Source: an uncultured Alphaproteobacteria bacterium
GTDB lineage: Bacteria > Pseudomonadota > Alphaproteobacteria > Methylaequorales > Methylaequoraceae
Direction: 5' to 3'
Length of the DNA: 37,225 nucleotides
NCBI GenBank assembly: GCA_902536655.1
Contig: CACAYF010000014.1
Span: 1-37,225, forward strand
The translations under genes were made by a program, and so were the position numbers. The notes under the pieces are model-generated. The model worked only from the letters and a program-made list of their open reading frames with translations. It searched no databases and was not told the origin of the DNA. Below, one piece after another: positions 1-9,980 of this stretch. Every line of letters starts with the position of its first letter. Position 1 is the first letter of the stretch.

Positions 1-2009
<2,009 letters not shown>

Positions 2010-2043
2010 ATGTAACTAACAATTTTTAATTGGGTTAAATAAT

Positions 2044-3915
2044 TTGAGAGCTTTAAGGTGGTTGCTTGTTATTTTTATCTGGCTTGTATTATTATCAAGC
2101 ATGGCAGTCACTTGGTCTTTATTAAATTTACCTGAAACAGAATCCATTCAAATTTCTAGACAACCTAGCATTACTTTTCTAGATAAAGATGGAAGGATTA
2201 TTGCTTCTTACGGTGATATTTACGGAAAGTCAATAAAGTATAACAATTTACCTGAAAATCTTATTAACGCAGTTATTGTTACAGAAGATAAAAGATTTTT
2301 CAATCATTTTGGTGTGGATATTAAAGGGGTTTTAAGAGCAATTTATGTAAATTTAAGAGAAAGAAGGATAGTTCAGGGTGGAAGTACAATCACGCAACAG
2401 CTGGCTAAAAATCTTTTTTTGACTCCTGAAAGATCTTTTACACGAAAACTACATGAATTGATCCTAAGTTTGTGGCTTGAATTGAGATTTTCCAAGAAAC
2501 AAATTTTAAGTATTTATTTGAATAGAGTTTACTTAGGATCTGGAACTTATGGTGTTCAAGCTGCATCAGAAAAATATTTTAATAAAAAAGTAGAAGATCT
2601 AAATTTATACGAATGTGCGGTCATTGCTAGTTTGCTAAAAGCTCCTTCAAGGTATAACCCAATTGCTAATAAAAAACTGTCTCAGGAAAGGGCTTCTTTG
2701 GTACTGGAAAATATGGCAAAAAGTCAAATGATAAGCAAGGCAAAAGTCAAAGAAGCAAAGTATAATAATAAAAGATATTCCAAATTTACTACACCTCCAA
2801 AAAGTACAAGATACTTTATAGATTGGCTTCTTCCAAGGGTTAAGGCTTATCTTGGAGAAATAAATGAGGATTTAATAGTCAGAACGACTTTGGATGTGAA
2901 GCTACAAAAAATTGCTGAGGATTCACTCAATAAAGTAACAGAAAATTTTCCATCTGCTGATCAATCAGCATTAGTAAGTCTTGATCTAGATGGCGGCGTA
3001 ATATCAATGATCGGTGGGCGAGATTATGGAGACTCGCAATTTAATAGAGTCACTCAAGCAAAAAGACAACCAGGTTCTGCATTCAAACTTTTTGTCTATC
3101 TAGCTGGCCTGGAAAATGGCTTTGCACCTGATGATCTTGTTGTTGATTCAAAAATAGATATTAATGGATGGTCACCCAAAAATTATAAAGACAAATATAT
3201 AGGAGAGGTGAGCGTAAAAGATGCTTTTTCTAATTCTATAAATACTATTGCTGTAAAAATTTCTGAGGATATTGGAAGAGAAAAAGTAATCAAGATGGCT
3301 AAACTCATGGGTATAACAAGCCCAATCTTAAATTCACCATCTTTGGCATTGGGAACCTCTGAGGTAAATCTTTTAGAACTTACCGCTGCGTATGATGTTT
3401 TAGCTAATAACGGAAATGGAGTTTTTGTTCATGGAATAAGATCAATAGAGAATACAGAAGGAAAAAATCTTTTCACCAGAAAGATTCAAGGACCTGGCAA
3501 AATCTTAAATTCTTACACAGTGAAAACAATGACAGAAATGATGGAACAGACAATTATTAATGGTACCGGTAAAAAAGCAAAAATAAACAGGCCAGCGGCT
3601 GGAAAAACCGGTACAAGTCAATCACTAAGAGACGCGTGGTTTGTAGGTTTTACTTCAAATATTGTTGTTGGAGTGTGGTTTGGAAATGATGATGACTCAC
3701 CTATGGAGAAGATTACAGGTGGAACAGCTCCCGCCATCCTTTGGGGAGAGTTCATGAAAAAAGCCCATATAGATATTCAACCTCAAGCACTGAATTTTGG
3801 CATTCTAGATGATTCAACAGACCAAACTAAGTCAAAGATTAGAGAGATTATTCAGAAATCAAAGGTTCAACCAAAAAAAAACGTATTTGAGTCAATATTG
3901 GAAAATTTTTTTTAA
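2044..3915 (+). CDS. Class A penicillin-binding protein (PBP1A family)
   Basis: Bifunctional peptidoglycan glycosyltransferase/transpeptidase acting in the periplasm, anchored by one N-terminal membrane segment (residues about 5-25). The GT51 domain shows EDKRFFNHFG (catalytic Glu81), GGSTITQQLAKN (112-123), RKLHELILSLWLE and KKQILSIYLN. The transpeptidase domain shows SAFK (Ser345 to Lys348), SIN (398-400) and KTGT (521-524). All catalytic motifs are intact. At 623 aa it is shorter than enterobacterial PBP1A (about 850 aa), which has extra inserted and C-terminal domains. The start is TTG at 2044: an in-frame stop lies at 2017 and no ATG or GTG lies between, so the choice is forced. It lies 34 bp after gyrB, and its last 4 bp overlap the convergent SCO1 gene. 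Confidence 0.95.
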   Translation: MRALRWLLVIFIWLVLLSSMAVTWSLLNLPETESIQISRQPSITFLDKDGRIIASYGDIYGKSIKYNNLPENLINAVIVTEDKRFFNHFGVDIKGVLRAIYVNLRERRIVQGGSTITQQLAKNLFLTPERSFTRKLHELILSLWLELRFSKKQILSIYLNRVYLGSGTYGVQAASEKYFNKKVEDLNLYECAVIASLLKAPSRYNPIANKKLSQERASLVLENMAKSQMISKAKVKEAKYNNKRYSKFTTPPKSTRYFIDWLLPRVKAYLGEINEDLIVRTTLDVKLQKIAEDSLNKVTENFPSADQSALVSLDLDGGVISMIGGRDYGDSQFNRVTQAKRQPGSAFKLFVYLAGLENGFAPDDLVVDSKIDINGWSPKNYKDKYIGEVSVKDAFSNSINTIAVKISEDIGREKVIKMAKLMGITSPILNSPSLALGTSEVNLLELTAAYDVLANNGNGVFVHGIRSIENTEGKNLFTRKIQGPGKILNSYTVKTMTEMMEQTIINGTGKKAKINRPAAGKTGTSQSLRDAWFVGFTSNIVVGVWFGNDDDSPMEKITGGTAPAILWGEFMKKAHIDIQPQALNFGILDDSTDQTKSKIREIIQKSKVQPKKNVFESILENFF

Positions 3916-4505
3916 AGTAAATACTGAATTTTTGAATCAAAATCACTTGGTCTAAAGTGAGTTAAATATTCATCGTTTTTATCAACTAAAAAAAATAAAG
4001 AGCTATGATCAACTAAATAGTTTTCATCATTAGAGGAATTCCTATGTATTTTTACAAAAATTCTAAATTTCTTAATTACTTCCTGAATTTGACTTTTTGA
4101 ACCGGTTAGACCAATGATAGATGAATTAAAGTTGCCTAGAAAGCTTTTTAATTGTTGAGGTTGATCTCTATCAGGATCAACTGTAATAAAAATAAAATCA
4201 AGTTTTTTTGTTAAATGAGGGTTTTTATCTATAAATTTTGATAACTTTAATATATCAAATGGACAGACATCAGGACAATATGTATAACCGAAGTAAATCA
4301 ACTTATTCTTGTTTGAATTTTTAGAGTCGAACTTCATTTCATTTTGATCAATCAATAAAAATCTACCACCTAATTTAACTCCTTTGACTGTTTTATCTTT
4401 TAAAATATCAATAAAAAAAATACCCAAAGCGATCACAATAACAAGTGATAGCATCATAATTGAATTTTTTTTAAAATTAATTTTATGTTTTTTCATGTTT
4501 TTCAA
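3912..4505 (-). CDS. sco1: SCO1/SenC copper chaperone
   Basis: Membrane-anchored thioredoxin-fold protein that delivers copper to the CuA centre of cytochrome c oxidase, or acts as its thiol reductant. It has 197 aa. A basic N-terminus and one hydrophobic segment (about 16-34) anchor it, with the globular part in the periplasm. The copper ligands are present: Cys77 and Cys81 in CPDVCP and His167 in VDHSS. The family signature FITVDPDRDQP is also visible. The gene starts inside the 3' end of the tetrapyrrole-methylase gene (23-bp overlap), so the two are probably co-transcribed and translationally coupled. Its 3' end overlaps the PBP gene by 4 bp. A PCuAC-type chaperone encoded at 21320-21775 is a likely functional partner. 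Confidence 0.95.
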   Translation of the reverse strand: MKNMKKHKINFKKNSIMMLSLVIVIALGIFFIDILKDKTVKGVKLGGRFLLIDQNEMKFDSKNSNKNKLIYFGYTYCPDVCPFDILKLSKFIDKNPHLTKKLDFIFITVDPDRDQPQQLKSFLGNFNSSIIGLTGSKSQIQEVIKKFRIFVKIHRNSSNDENYLVDHSSLFFLVDKNDEYLTHFRPSDFDSKIQYLL

Positions 4506-5160
4506 TAATAATATAAGAAGGAGTATTTAGTTCCTCAATAATTTTAATATCATTTTTTAAATTATTATTTTTTTCACATTTAATACTCAATTTTTTAATT
4601 TGTATTGGAGATAAATTTTCAAAAAAAGATTTAATTTCTTTTAAGTCATCCTTATTTTGTAAAAAAATAATAAGTTTTTCAAAATAAAATTTATTAATTA
4701 TTCTTGTAAGTTTTTTTTTATTAAATTTTTTTAAAAAAGTAGATGAAAAGTTTTTCTCTCTATTTGTTAATAATTCAGAATTTAGATTTAAAAAATTTAC
4801 AACTTTGATAACACCTGAAATAATTTCACTATTTATACGTTTTATCTTAAAGAATTTTGCCTCTTGCAATCCTTCCTCATCCAAAACCGGATCACCGTCA
4901 ACCAGATGACAGATTATATCAGTAGATTCAAACAGCTCATAAATTTTCTCCCACAAACCTCTATCATTTTTCATGGAGAGATTTTCCTGATAGTATATTG
5001 TTTTATTTTCCAGGAGTTTGAGGAACTTAGAATCAAATTTTTTGGATAGTACAACTACTTTAGCATGCTTAACTTTTTCAATTGCTTGTAATGTACAATC
5101 CCCAATATCACTAGCATTTGTTCCAATTAGATAGAATTTTTTTTTGTTTTGTAATACCAT
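4483..5160 (-). CDS. Divergent tetrapyrrole methylase (SUMT/CobA-like)
   Basis: 225 aa with the outline of the SAM-dependent tetrapyrrole methylase fold. The N-terminal strand-loop (KKFYLIGTNASDIGDCTLQA, residues 8-27) aligns with the usual YLVGAGPGDPELLTLKA. A central GDP motif is at 89-91, a region like EVVPGISS is represented by SEIISGVIK, and the C-terminus ends in a TPSYIIIE strand. The glycine-rich loop has lost most of its glycines and the usual GDPFxFGRGGE reads GDPVLDEEG, so catalytic competence is uncertain. Uroporphyrinogen-III C-methyltransferase is the nearest family, but another methylase of the superfamily or a non-catalytic relative is possible. The gene overlaps sco1 by 23 bp. 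A CbiX-like chelatase lies nearby on the same strand, suggesting a sirohaem- or corrinoid-type pathway. The ATG at 5160 is only 8 bp from the divergent ankyrin gene. Confidence 0.65.
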   Translation of the reverse strand: MVLQNKKKFYLIGTNASDIGDCTLQAIEKVKHAKVVVLSKKFDSKFLKLLENKTIYYQENLSMKNDRGLWEKIYELFESTDIICHLVDGDPVLDEEGLQEAKFFKIKRINSEIISGVIKVVNFLNLNSELLTNREKNFSSTFLKKFNKKKLTRIINKFYFEKLIIFLQNKDDLKEIKSFFENLSPIQIKKLSIKCEKNNNLKNDIKIIEELNTPSYIIIEKHEKT

Positions 5161-5168
5161 ACAACCCT

Positions 5169-5753
5169 ATGAATAAGGAAATTATAAAAAAAAAACCATA
5201 TTTTTTTTTTTTTTTAATAATAATTATTTTTTTAAATAAACCAGTTATCTCATTAGACGATAGCGATGTCTTAATTGATAGAGTTTTTATGACAGCTGTT
5301 AAAAAATCAAATTACCAAAAAGTTGAAGAAATGCTCGATAAAGATGCAGCGGTTAACTACAAAGACTCTAAAAATTTAGTTGCTCTTTCATATGCGCTAT
5401 TAAATGATGACAGAAAAATGTTTAATCTTTTAGTTTCAAGTGGAGCTAACACAAAGGTTACTATTCTTAATAAGACTTCGTTGTTAATTTATTATGTAAA
5501 TATTCAAAAATATTCACTTATTGAAGATTTAGTAAAATCAGGTATTGATTTAAATTTCCAGGACAAATTAGGAATGACAGCTCTAATGCATAGCATTGAA
5601 AAGGGAAATGTGAATGCTGTAAACTTATTAGTAAGAAAAAATTTTGACAAAGATTTGACAGATTTTTCTGGTAAAACCATATTTGATTATGCTGACTCTT
5701 CCAGGAATTTATTGATTAAAAAGATGATTAAAACTCTAAATGCTTCTAATTAG
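5169..5753 (+). CDS. Secreted ankyrin-repeat protein
   Basis: 194 aa from the ATG at 5169. The N-terminus is a basic stretch followed by an extremely hydrophobic run of Phe and Ile, then PVIS, which fits a signal peptide and suggests periplasmic location. The rest is ankyrin repeats: units such as NLVALSYALLNDDRKMFNLLVSSGAN, KTSLLIYYVN and LGMTALMHSIEKGNVNAVNLLV carry the usual TALMxAxxxGxxxxVxxLL spacing. Ankyrins are protein-binding scaffolds, so a partner rather than a reaction is expected; which one is unknown. Upstream TTG codons would extend the frame to 5118 but would bury the signal peptide. The gene sits alone on this strand between two minus-strand gene pairs, overlapping cbiX by 18 bp. 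Its signal sequence contains A10 (5186-5195) and T15 (5201-5215) tracts. Confidence 0.85.
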   Translation: MNKEIIKKKPYFFFFLIIIIFLNKPVISLDDSDVLIDRVFMTAVKKSNYQKVEEMLDKDAAVNYKDSKNLVALSYALLNDDRKMFNLLVSSGANTKVTILNKTSLLIYYVNIQKYSLIEDLVKSGIDLNFQDKLGMTALMHSIEKGNVNAVNLLVRKNFDKDLTDFSGKTIFDYADSSRNLLIKKMIKTLNASN

Positions 5754-6449
5754 TTTTTTAGAAATAATTTGAACAATTTGATCATAGTGTGAAATTGGAA
5801 AAATTTGCATAGTCTTAAAGTATTTTTCAAAGTATCTAATATTTTTCTTGAATAAATAACCATTAAAAAAAAAGACAGGATGAAGTATTATATTTTTTAT
5901 ACGAAGTTTTTTTAACTGAGAAAGAACCACCTCCTCATCACCAACAAAATGAAATATTTTATTTTGAATATTAAGACTGGTTGATAATTTATTTGTATAA
6001 TTTCGTAATTGGTTAAATACAGTTTTATTTTTGCTAAATGAGCAGGAAGTTATTAGGGCATCATATTCTTTATATTGAGAATTAGTGATTATATCTTTTA
6101 TATTTGGAAGTACATCTTTCAAAAGTGATACCTTATTCACTATGTCAATTTTTTTTTCAAATTTTTGTGACAAATTATTAATTTTTTCTTTTATATCACT
6201 GATCATGTGTTTTCCGTCAAAAAGTAGAAGTGGGAAGAATAAAATTTTTTTGTATTTGTAAATTATTTCTTCTAAACAGTCTTCAATTGATGGTTTATTT
6301 ATTTCTATAAAACAATTTAAAACGTCGTAACGAATATTTTTCTCTAGTTTTATCTTCAGGCCAAGTATTTCATTTTTGTAGTCAGAATCTTTTGATCCGT
6401 GTCCACACAAAATTATAGCATTTTCTTTATTTAATTTTTTTATAATCAT
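5736..6449 (-). CDS. cbiX: CbiX-like sirohydrochlorin chelatase, two-domain form
   Basis: 237 aa. Class II chelatases of the CbiX/SirB family insert Co or Fe into sirohydrochlorin. The first half has the catalytic CGHGSKD motif (His17), a FIEINKPSIEDCL segment like the family FxEl..PsL, and GKHMISDI (His81), so both metal-site histidines are present. The second half (from about residue 128) looks like a degenerate second CbiX repeat: HPVFFFNGYLFKKNI (190-204) matches the family pattern LPYFLFTGVLVKRI, but the HGS position reads SCSFS. That is the arrangement expected of long CbiX, where one half is catalytic. The metal and product cannot be told from sequence. Its start overlaps the upstream SYLF gene by 23 bp, and its 3' end overlaps the ankyrin gene by 18 bp. 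Confidence 0.8.
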   Translation of the reverse strand: MIIKKLNKENAIILCGHGSKDSDYKNEILGLKIKLEKNIRYDVLNCFIEINKPSIEDCLEEIIYKYKKILFFPLLLFDGKHMISDIKEKINNLSQKFEKKIDIVNKVSLLKDVLPNIKDIITNSQYKEYDALITSCSFSKNKTVFNQLRNYTNKLSTSLNIQNKIFHFVGDEEVVLSQLKKLRIKNIILHPVFFFNGYLFKKNIRYFEKYFKTMQIFPISHYDQIVQIISKKLIRSI

Positions 6450-7128
6450 CTATTTCATTAAGAATTTTAGATAAATTAGATATGCCTTTCGAAATTGATT
6501 TATTTTTTAATATTTCTTCAGAAGTAAACTCTTTACCATGTATGATTTGGTTTAAATCATTCCTTGGTTGAAGGTATGTCCCTTCAAATGAACCTCCAAC
6601 AAATAATCCGGAGTTGTCTGAAAAAGAGTAAATATCTGCAAGTCTTAAAGTGCTTTCAGCAGAGTATCCTATTCCAGAATTTATTATTGCTGTATCCACA
6701 TCAACTCCAAGTTTTACTCTTTCTTTTAAAATAGAGTTTAACCCTCTATTAGTCATTATTGTCATTGCAACTTGCGCTGATTTCATTCCAATTTGAAGAC
6801 CAACACTTAGTCCACCAATTGAATAAAAGAATGGACCTGAAAATCCCCTACCAGTTCTTCTAATAAGTAATATTCCATTTCCACCTTTTGCTCCAAATAC
6901 TAACCCCCCCTCATACAATTCAGGAAATATTAAAATGGCTCGAGAATTTTTTAAATATTCAGTTAGGTGAGTGAGCTCACTATTTGATATTAAATTTTTT
7001 AGGCTATTTTCCGAAGAATAAATTAGTTCAATTGCAGTAACTTTTTTTTCATTTTCAGAAAATGAAAAATTTGAGTATGAAAATGTAAAAATAAGAAATA
7101 ATATAAATTTTAAAATGTAATATCTCAT
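6427..7128 (-). CDS. SYLF/Ysc84-domain lipid-binding protein, exported
   Basis: 233 aa. An N-terminal signal peptide (about 24 residues, ending SNFSFS) precedes a SYLF domain (also called DUF500 or the Ysc84 actin-binding domain) over roughly residues 45-205. Family traits seen are SRAILIFPELYEGGLVFGAKGGNG, SGPFFYSIGGLSVGLQIG, MTNRGLNSIL and the glycine-rich GLFVGGSFEGTYLQP. Bacterial members are exported proteins thought to bind phospholipid; the physiological role is unclear. The gene is first in a two-gene minus-strand unit with cbiX (23-bp overlap). It is divergent from the DUF2141 gene across about 59 bp, which must contain the promoters of both. No functional link to tetrapyrroles is known to me. 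Confidence 0.88.
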   Translation of the reverse strand: MRYYILKFILFLIFTFSYSNFSFSENEKKVTAIELIYSSENSLKNLISNSELTHLTEYLKNSRAILIFPELYEGGLVFGAKGGNGILLIRRTGRGFSGPFFYSIGGLSVGLQIGMKSAQVAMTIMTNRGLNSILKERVKLGVDVDTAIINSGIGYSAESTLRLADIYSFSDNSGLFVGGSFEGTYLQPRNDLNQIIHGKEFTSEEILKNKSISKGISNLSKILNEIDDYKKIK

Positions 7129-7187
7129 TTTAGATGATATTTATCATACAAATTTTGTTAATATTAAGATATAAAAAAATTGAAAAT

Positions 7188-7613
7188 ATGAAATTAAATT
7201 TTTTAATTATCGTTTCTTTAGTTATATGTGTATGGTCTGAGTTATCATCCGGAGAGATCAAAATTATAGTTTCAAACATTGAAGAAAAGAAAGGAACAAT
7301 TCATTATGGTGTATATAATAACTCAGAACTATTTCCTGAAGATAGTGGAAAAATTCTTGGGGGTTATGAAGAAGTGTCGAAAGTAATTAAAAATGGACTA
7401 TTAATTGGGGATCTTGAAGAGTCAAATTATGCAATTGCAATTTTTCATGACAAAAATTTAAATAAAAAATTTGATACCTTCTTTTCAATACCAAAGGAAA
7501 AGTACGGATTTAGTAATAATGCGAGGGTATTTTTGGGCCCCCCAAAATTTGAAGATGCATCAATTTTCGTAGGACAAAATTCAATTGTTGAAATAATGAT
7601 AGAACTTAGATGA
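7188..7613 (+). CDS. DUF2141 exported protein
   Basis: 141 aa from the ATG at 7188. This start gives a clean signal peptide ([22 protein letters not shown]); an earlier in-frame ATG at 7134 would prefix about 18 extra residues that spoil it. The mature part carries the DUF2141 hallmarks: [10 protein letters not shown] near the start, then [32 protein letters not shown] and a C-terminal beta strand. The family is predicted to be a small periplasmic or surface beta-sandwich; no reaction is known. The stop overlaps the start of the UDP-glucuronate decarboxylase gene by 4 bp (ATGA), so it heads the polysaccharide operon transcribed rightward, which hints at an envelope role. That role is inference. 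Confidence 0.82.
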   Translation: MKLNFLIIVSLVICVWSELSSGEIKIIVSNIEEKKGTIHYGVYNNSELFPEDSGKILGGYEEVSKVIKNGLLIGDLEESNYAIAIFHDKNLNKKFDTFFSIPKEKYGFSNNARVFLGPPKFEDASIFVGQNSIVEIMIELR

Positions 7614-8557
7614 AAAAAAGAATTTTAGTAACGGGAGGTGCAGGCTTTATTGGGTCATTTTTATGTGAAAGTTTAATAAAAAAAGGGCATTATGTTATTT
7701 GTTGTGATAATTTTTACACTGGAAACAAAGATAACTTAAATAATATTTCCAATCATAAAAATTTTGAGCTATTACGTCATGATGTAACATTTCCTCTATA
7801 TGTGGAAGTAGATCAGATTTTTAACTTTGCTTGTCCAGCCTCACCGATTCATTATCAAAATGATCCAGTGCAAACAGTTAAAACGTGCGTTCATGGTGCC
7901 ATCAATATGCTGGGTCTTGCAAAAAGAACGAAAGCAAGAATACTACAGGCATCTACATCAGAAATATACGGTGATCCAGAAGTACATCCTCAGAATGAAT
8001 CATACAAAGGAGCGGTTAGTGTAGAAGGTCCTAGAGCGTGTTATGACGAGGGAAAAAGGTGTGCTGAAACTATCTTTTGGGATTATAAAAGACAACATCA
8101 AATTGACGTTAAAGTGATAAGAATTTTCAATACATTCGGCCCAAGAATGCAACCAAATGACGGAAGAGTTGTGTCAAATTTTATTTTGCAAGCACTTGCA
8201 AATAAAAACATTACTGTGTACGGAAAAGGAAATCAAACAAGATCTTTTTGTTACGTCAATGATTTAATTTCTGGAATATTGATGATGATGGAATTAGAAA
8301 ATTTTTCTGGACCGATCAACTTAGGAAATCCTAGTGAAATTTCTATATTAGATTTAGCAAGTGAAATAATTGAATTAACTGGAAGTAATTCAAAAATTAT
8401 ACATAAAGATTTACCAACTGATGATCCTCAAATGAGATGTCCAGACATTTCATTGGCACAAAAGAAGTTGGGATGGTCACCAAAATTTGATAGAAAAACT
8501 GGACTTGAGAAAACAATAGAATATTTCGATTCATTACTCAAAAGGGAGTTAATTTAA
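7610..8557 (+). CDS. uxs: UDP-glucuronate decarboxylase (UDP-xylose synthase)
   Basis: Cytoplasmic extended-SDR enzyme that oxidises UDP-glucuronate with NAD+, decarboxylates it and reduces the 4-keto intermediate to UDP-xylose, a precursor for surface glycans. The 315-aa protein has the Rossmann motif GGAGFIG (9-15), the UXS-specific [24 protein letters not shown], and the catalytic YDEGK (Tyr145, Lys149) followed by [10 protein letters not shown]. Its length matches single-domain bacterial and eukaryotic UXS. dTDP-glucose dehydratases and GalE share the fold but lack the ACPASP and YDEGKR combination. The ATG overlaps the DUF2141 stop. HldE follows 4 bp downstream, so both sugar-nucleotide enzymes are probably made from one transcript. 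Confidence 0.93.
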   Translation: MKKRILVTGGAGFIGSFLCESLIKKGHYVICCDNFYTGNKDNLNNISNHKNFELLRHDVTFPLYVEVDQIFNFACPASPIHYQNDPVQTVKTCVHGAINMLGLAKRTKARILQASTSEIYGDPEVHPQNESYKGAVSVEGPRACYDEGKRCAETIFWDYKRQHQIDVKVIRIFNTFGPRMQPNDGRVVSNFILQALANKNITVYGKGNQTRSFCYVNDLISGILMMMELENFSGPINLGNPSEISILDLASEIIELTGSNSKIIHKDLPTDDPQMRCPDISLAQKKLGWSPKFDRKTGLEKTIEYFDSLLKRELI

Positions 8558-8561
8558 GGTT

Positions 8562-9980
8562 ATGTCTGGAAGAGTTTTGTGTATTGGGGATATAATCTTA
8601 GATTCATATTCCCACGGCGACGTAAAAAGAATATCACCTGAAGCACCAATTCCTGTACTCAAAATTAATAATAACAAATATGAAGTATTAGGTGGATGTG
8701 GAAATGTAGCAAAAAATATCTGTGGTGCAGGAAGCGAGTGTCATATTATTTCAGTTTGCGGAGATGATGAAGAATCGATAGTTTTAAAAAAATTATTGAA
8801 GGATTCAAAAAAACTTACATTTAATCTCCTAACAGATAATAGTAGATGCACAACAAAAAAAATAAGATTTGTTTCTGGAAATCAGCAAATTTTAAGAGTA
8901 GATAAAGAATTTAATAAACCAATAAGTTCCAAACTAGAGACAAGAATTCTAAGTATTCTTAAAAGCAAAATTGATTTTTTTGATGTTATTGTACTTTCTG
9001 ATTATAGCAAAGGCCTTTTAACTGACAATTTACTTAAAAGTACTATAGAACTTTCAAGAAAAAAAAATAAGTTAATCATAGTAGATCCAAAAAAAATTGA
9101 CTTTTCTCCATATAAAGGTGCAAATATTATTACCCCAAATTTTAAGGAGCTGATGCAGGCGTCTAAGATTGAAAAAGAATTAAATAAAGAGGAAAACGCT
9201 AAAGTAGTAGTTCGATTATCTAGGAAATTATTGAAAAAATATAATTTTGACGCAATTGTTACAACGAGGAGCTCTGATGGAATATCAATCGTAGATAAAA
9301 AGAATAATCACTTACATTTACCATCAAAAGCTCAAGAAGTTTTCGATGTATCAGGAGCCGGAGATACAGTAATAGCTTATATAGCTTCAGGAATTGCAAA
9401 TGGAAGATCCTTATTTAATGCAACTGAAATAGCTAATGATGCAGCTGGATTTGCAGTCGGAAAGTTTGGAACCACAGTTGTAAATGAAAATGATTTATTA
9501 AGTTCTAATCAAAAAAACAAGTTATGTGAACTAAAGGAATTGAATTATGATTTAAAGAAATATAAAAATAAAACAATTGGCTTCACGAATGGGTGTTTTG
9601 ATTTAATTCATCAAGGACATATTTTTTATCTTAAAGAAGCAAGAAAAATGTGTGATTTTTTAATTTTGGGACTCAATAGTGACAATTCGATAAAGAAAAT
9701 TAAAGGGAAGGATAGACCTATTTTGAATCAAATTGAAAGAACTGAAATTCTAAAAAGCTTTGATTTTATTGATAAAATATTAATTTTTAACGAAGAAACA
9801 CCTATTAATCTAATAAAAAAAATTAAACCTAACATCATTTTCAAAGGTGATGATTATAGCATAAATGCGGTTGTTGGATCGAAAGAGATAACAAAATGGG
9901 GAGGACAGATAAAATTAATTAAATGTGTAAAGGGAAAATCAACTTCAAACATTATTAGTAAAATAAAAAATGTTACTTAG
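8562..9980 (+). CDS. hldE: Bifunctional heptose-7-P kinase / heptose-1-P adenylyltransferase
   Basis: Makes ADP-heptose for the inner core of LPS: the kinase domain phosphorylates D-glycero-D-manno-heptose 7-phosphate at C1, and the second domain transfers AMP. Total length is 472 aa, close to the 477 aa of the E. coli protein. The N-terminal PfkB-type kinase (about 1-315) shows RISPEAPIPV, GGCGNVAKN and the anion-hole/catalytic DVSGAGDT. The C-terminal nucleotidyltransferase (about 335-472) shows FTNGCFDLIHQGHI, LNSDNSIKKIKG, RTEIL and FKGDDY. Both domains look complete. The gene lies 4 bp after uxs and overlaps the next gene by 11 bp. Its presence implies a heptose-containing LPS. A separate 7-epimerase (hldD), gmhA and gmhB are not visible here. 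Confidence 0.95.
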   Translation: MSGRVLCIGDIILDSYSHGDVKRISPEAPIPVLKINNNKYEVLGGCGNVAKNICGAGSECHIISVCGDDEESIVLKKLLKDSKKLTFNLLTDNSRCTTKKIRFVSGNQQILRVDKEFNKPISSKLETRILSILKSKIDFFDVIVLSDYSKGLLTDNLLKSTIELSRKKNKLIIVDPKKIDFSPYKGANIITPNFKELMQASKIEKELNKEENAKVVVRLSRKLLKKYNFDAIVTTRSSDGISIVDKKNNHLHLPSKAQEVFDVSGAGDTVIAYIASGIANGRSLFNATEIANDAAGFAVGKFGTTVVNENDLLSSNQKNKLCELKELNYDLKKYKNKTIGFTNGCFDLIHQGHIFYLKEARKMCDFLILGLNSDNSIKKIKGKDRPILNQIERTEILKSFDFIDKILIFNEETPINLIKKIKPNIIFKGDDYSINAVVGSKEITKWGGQIKLIKCVKGKSTSNIISKIKNVT

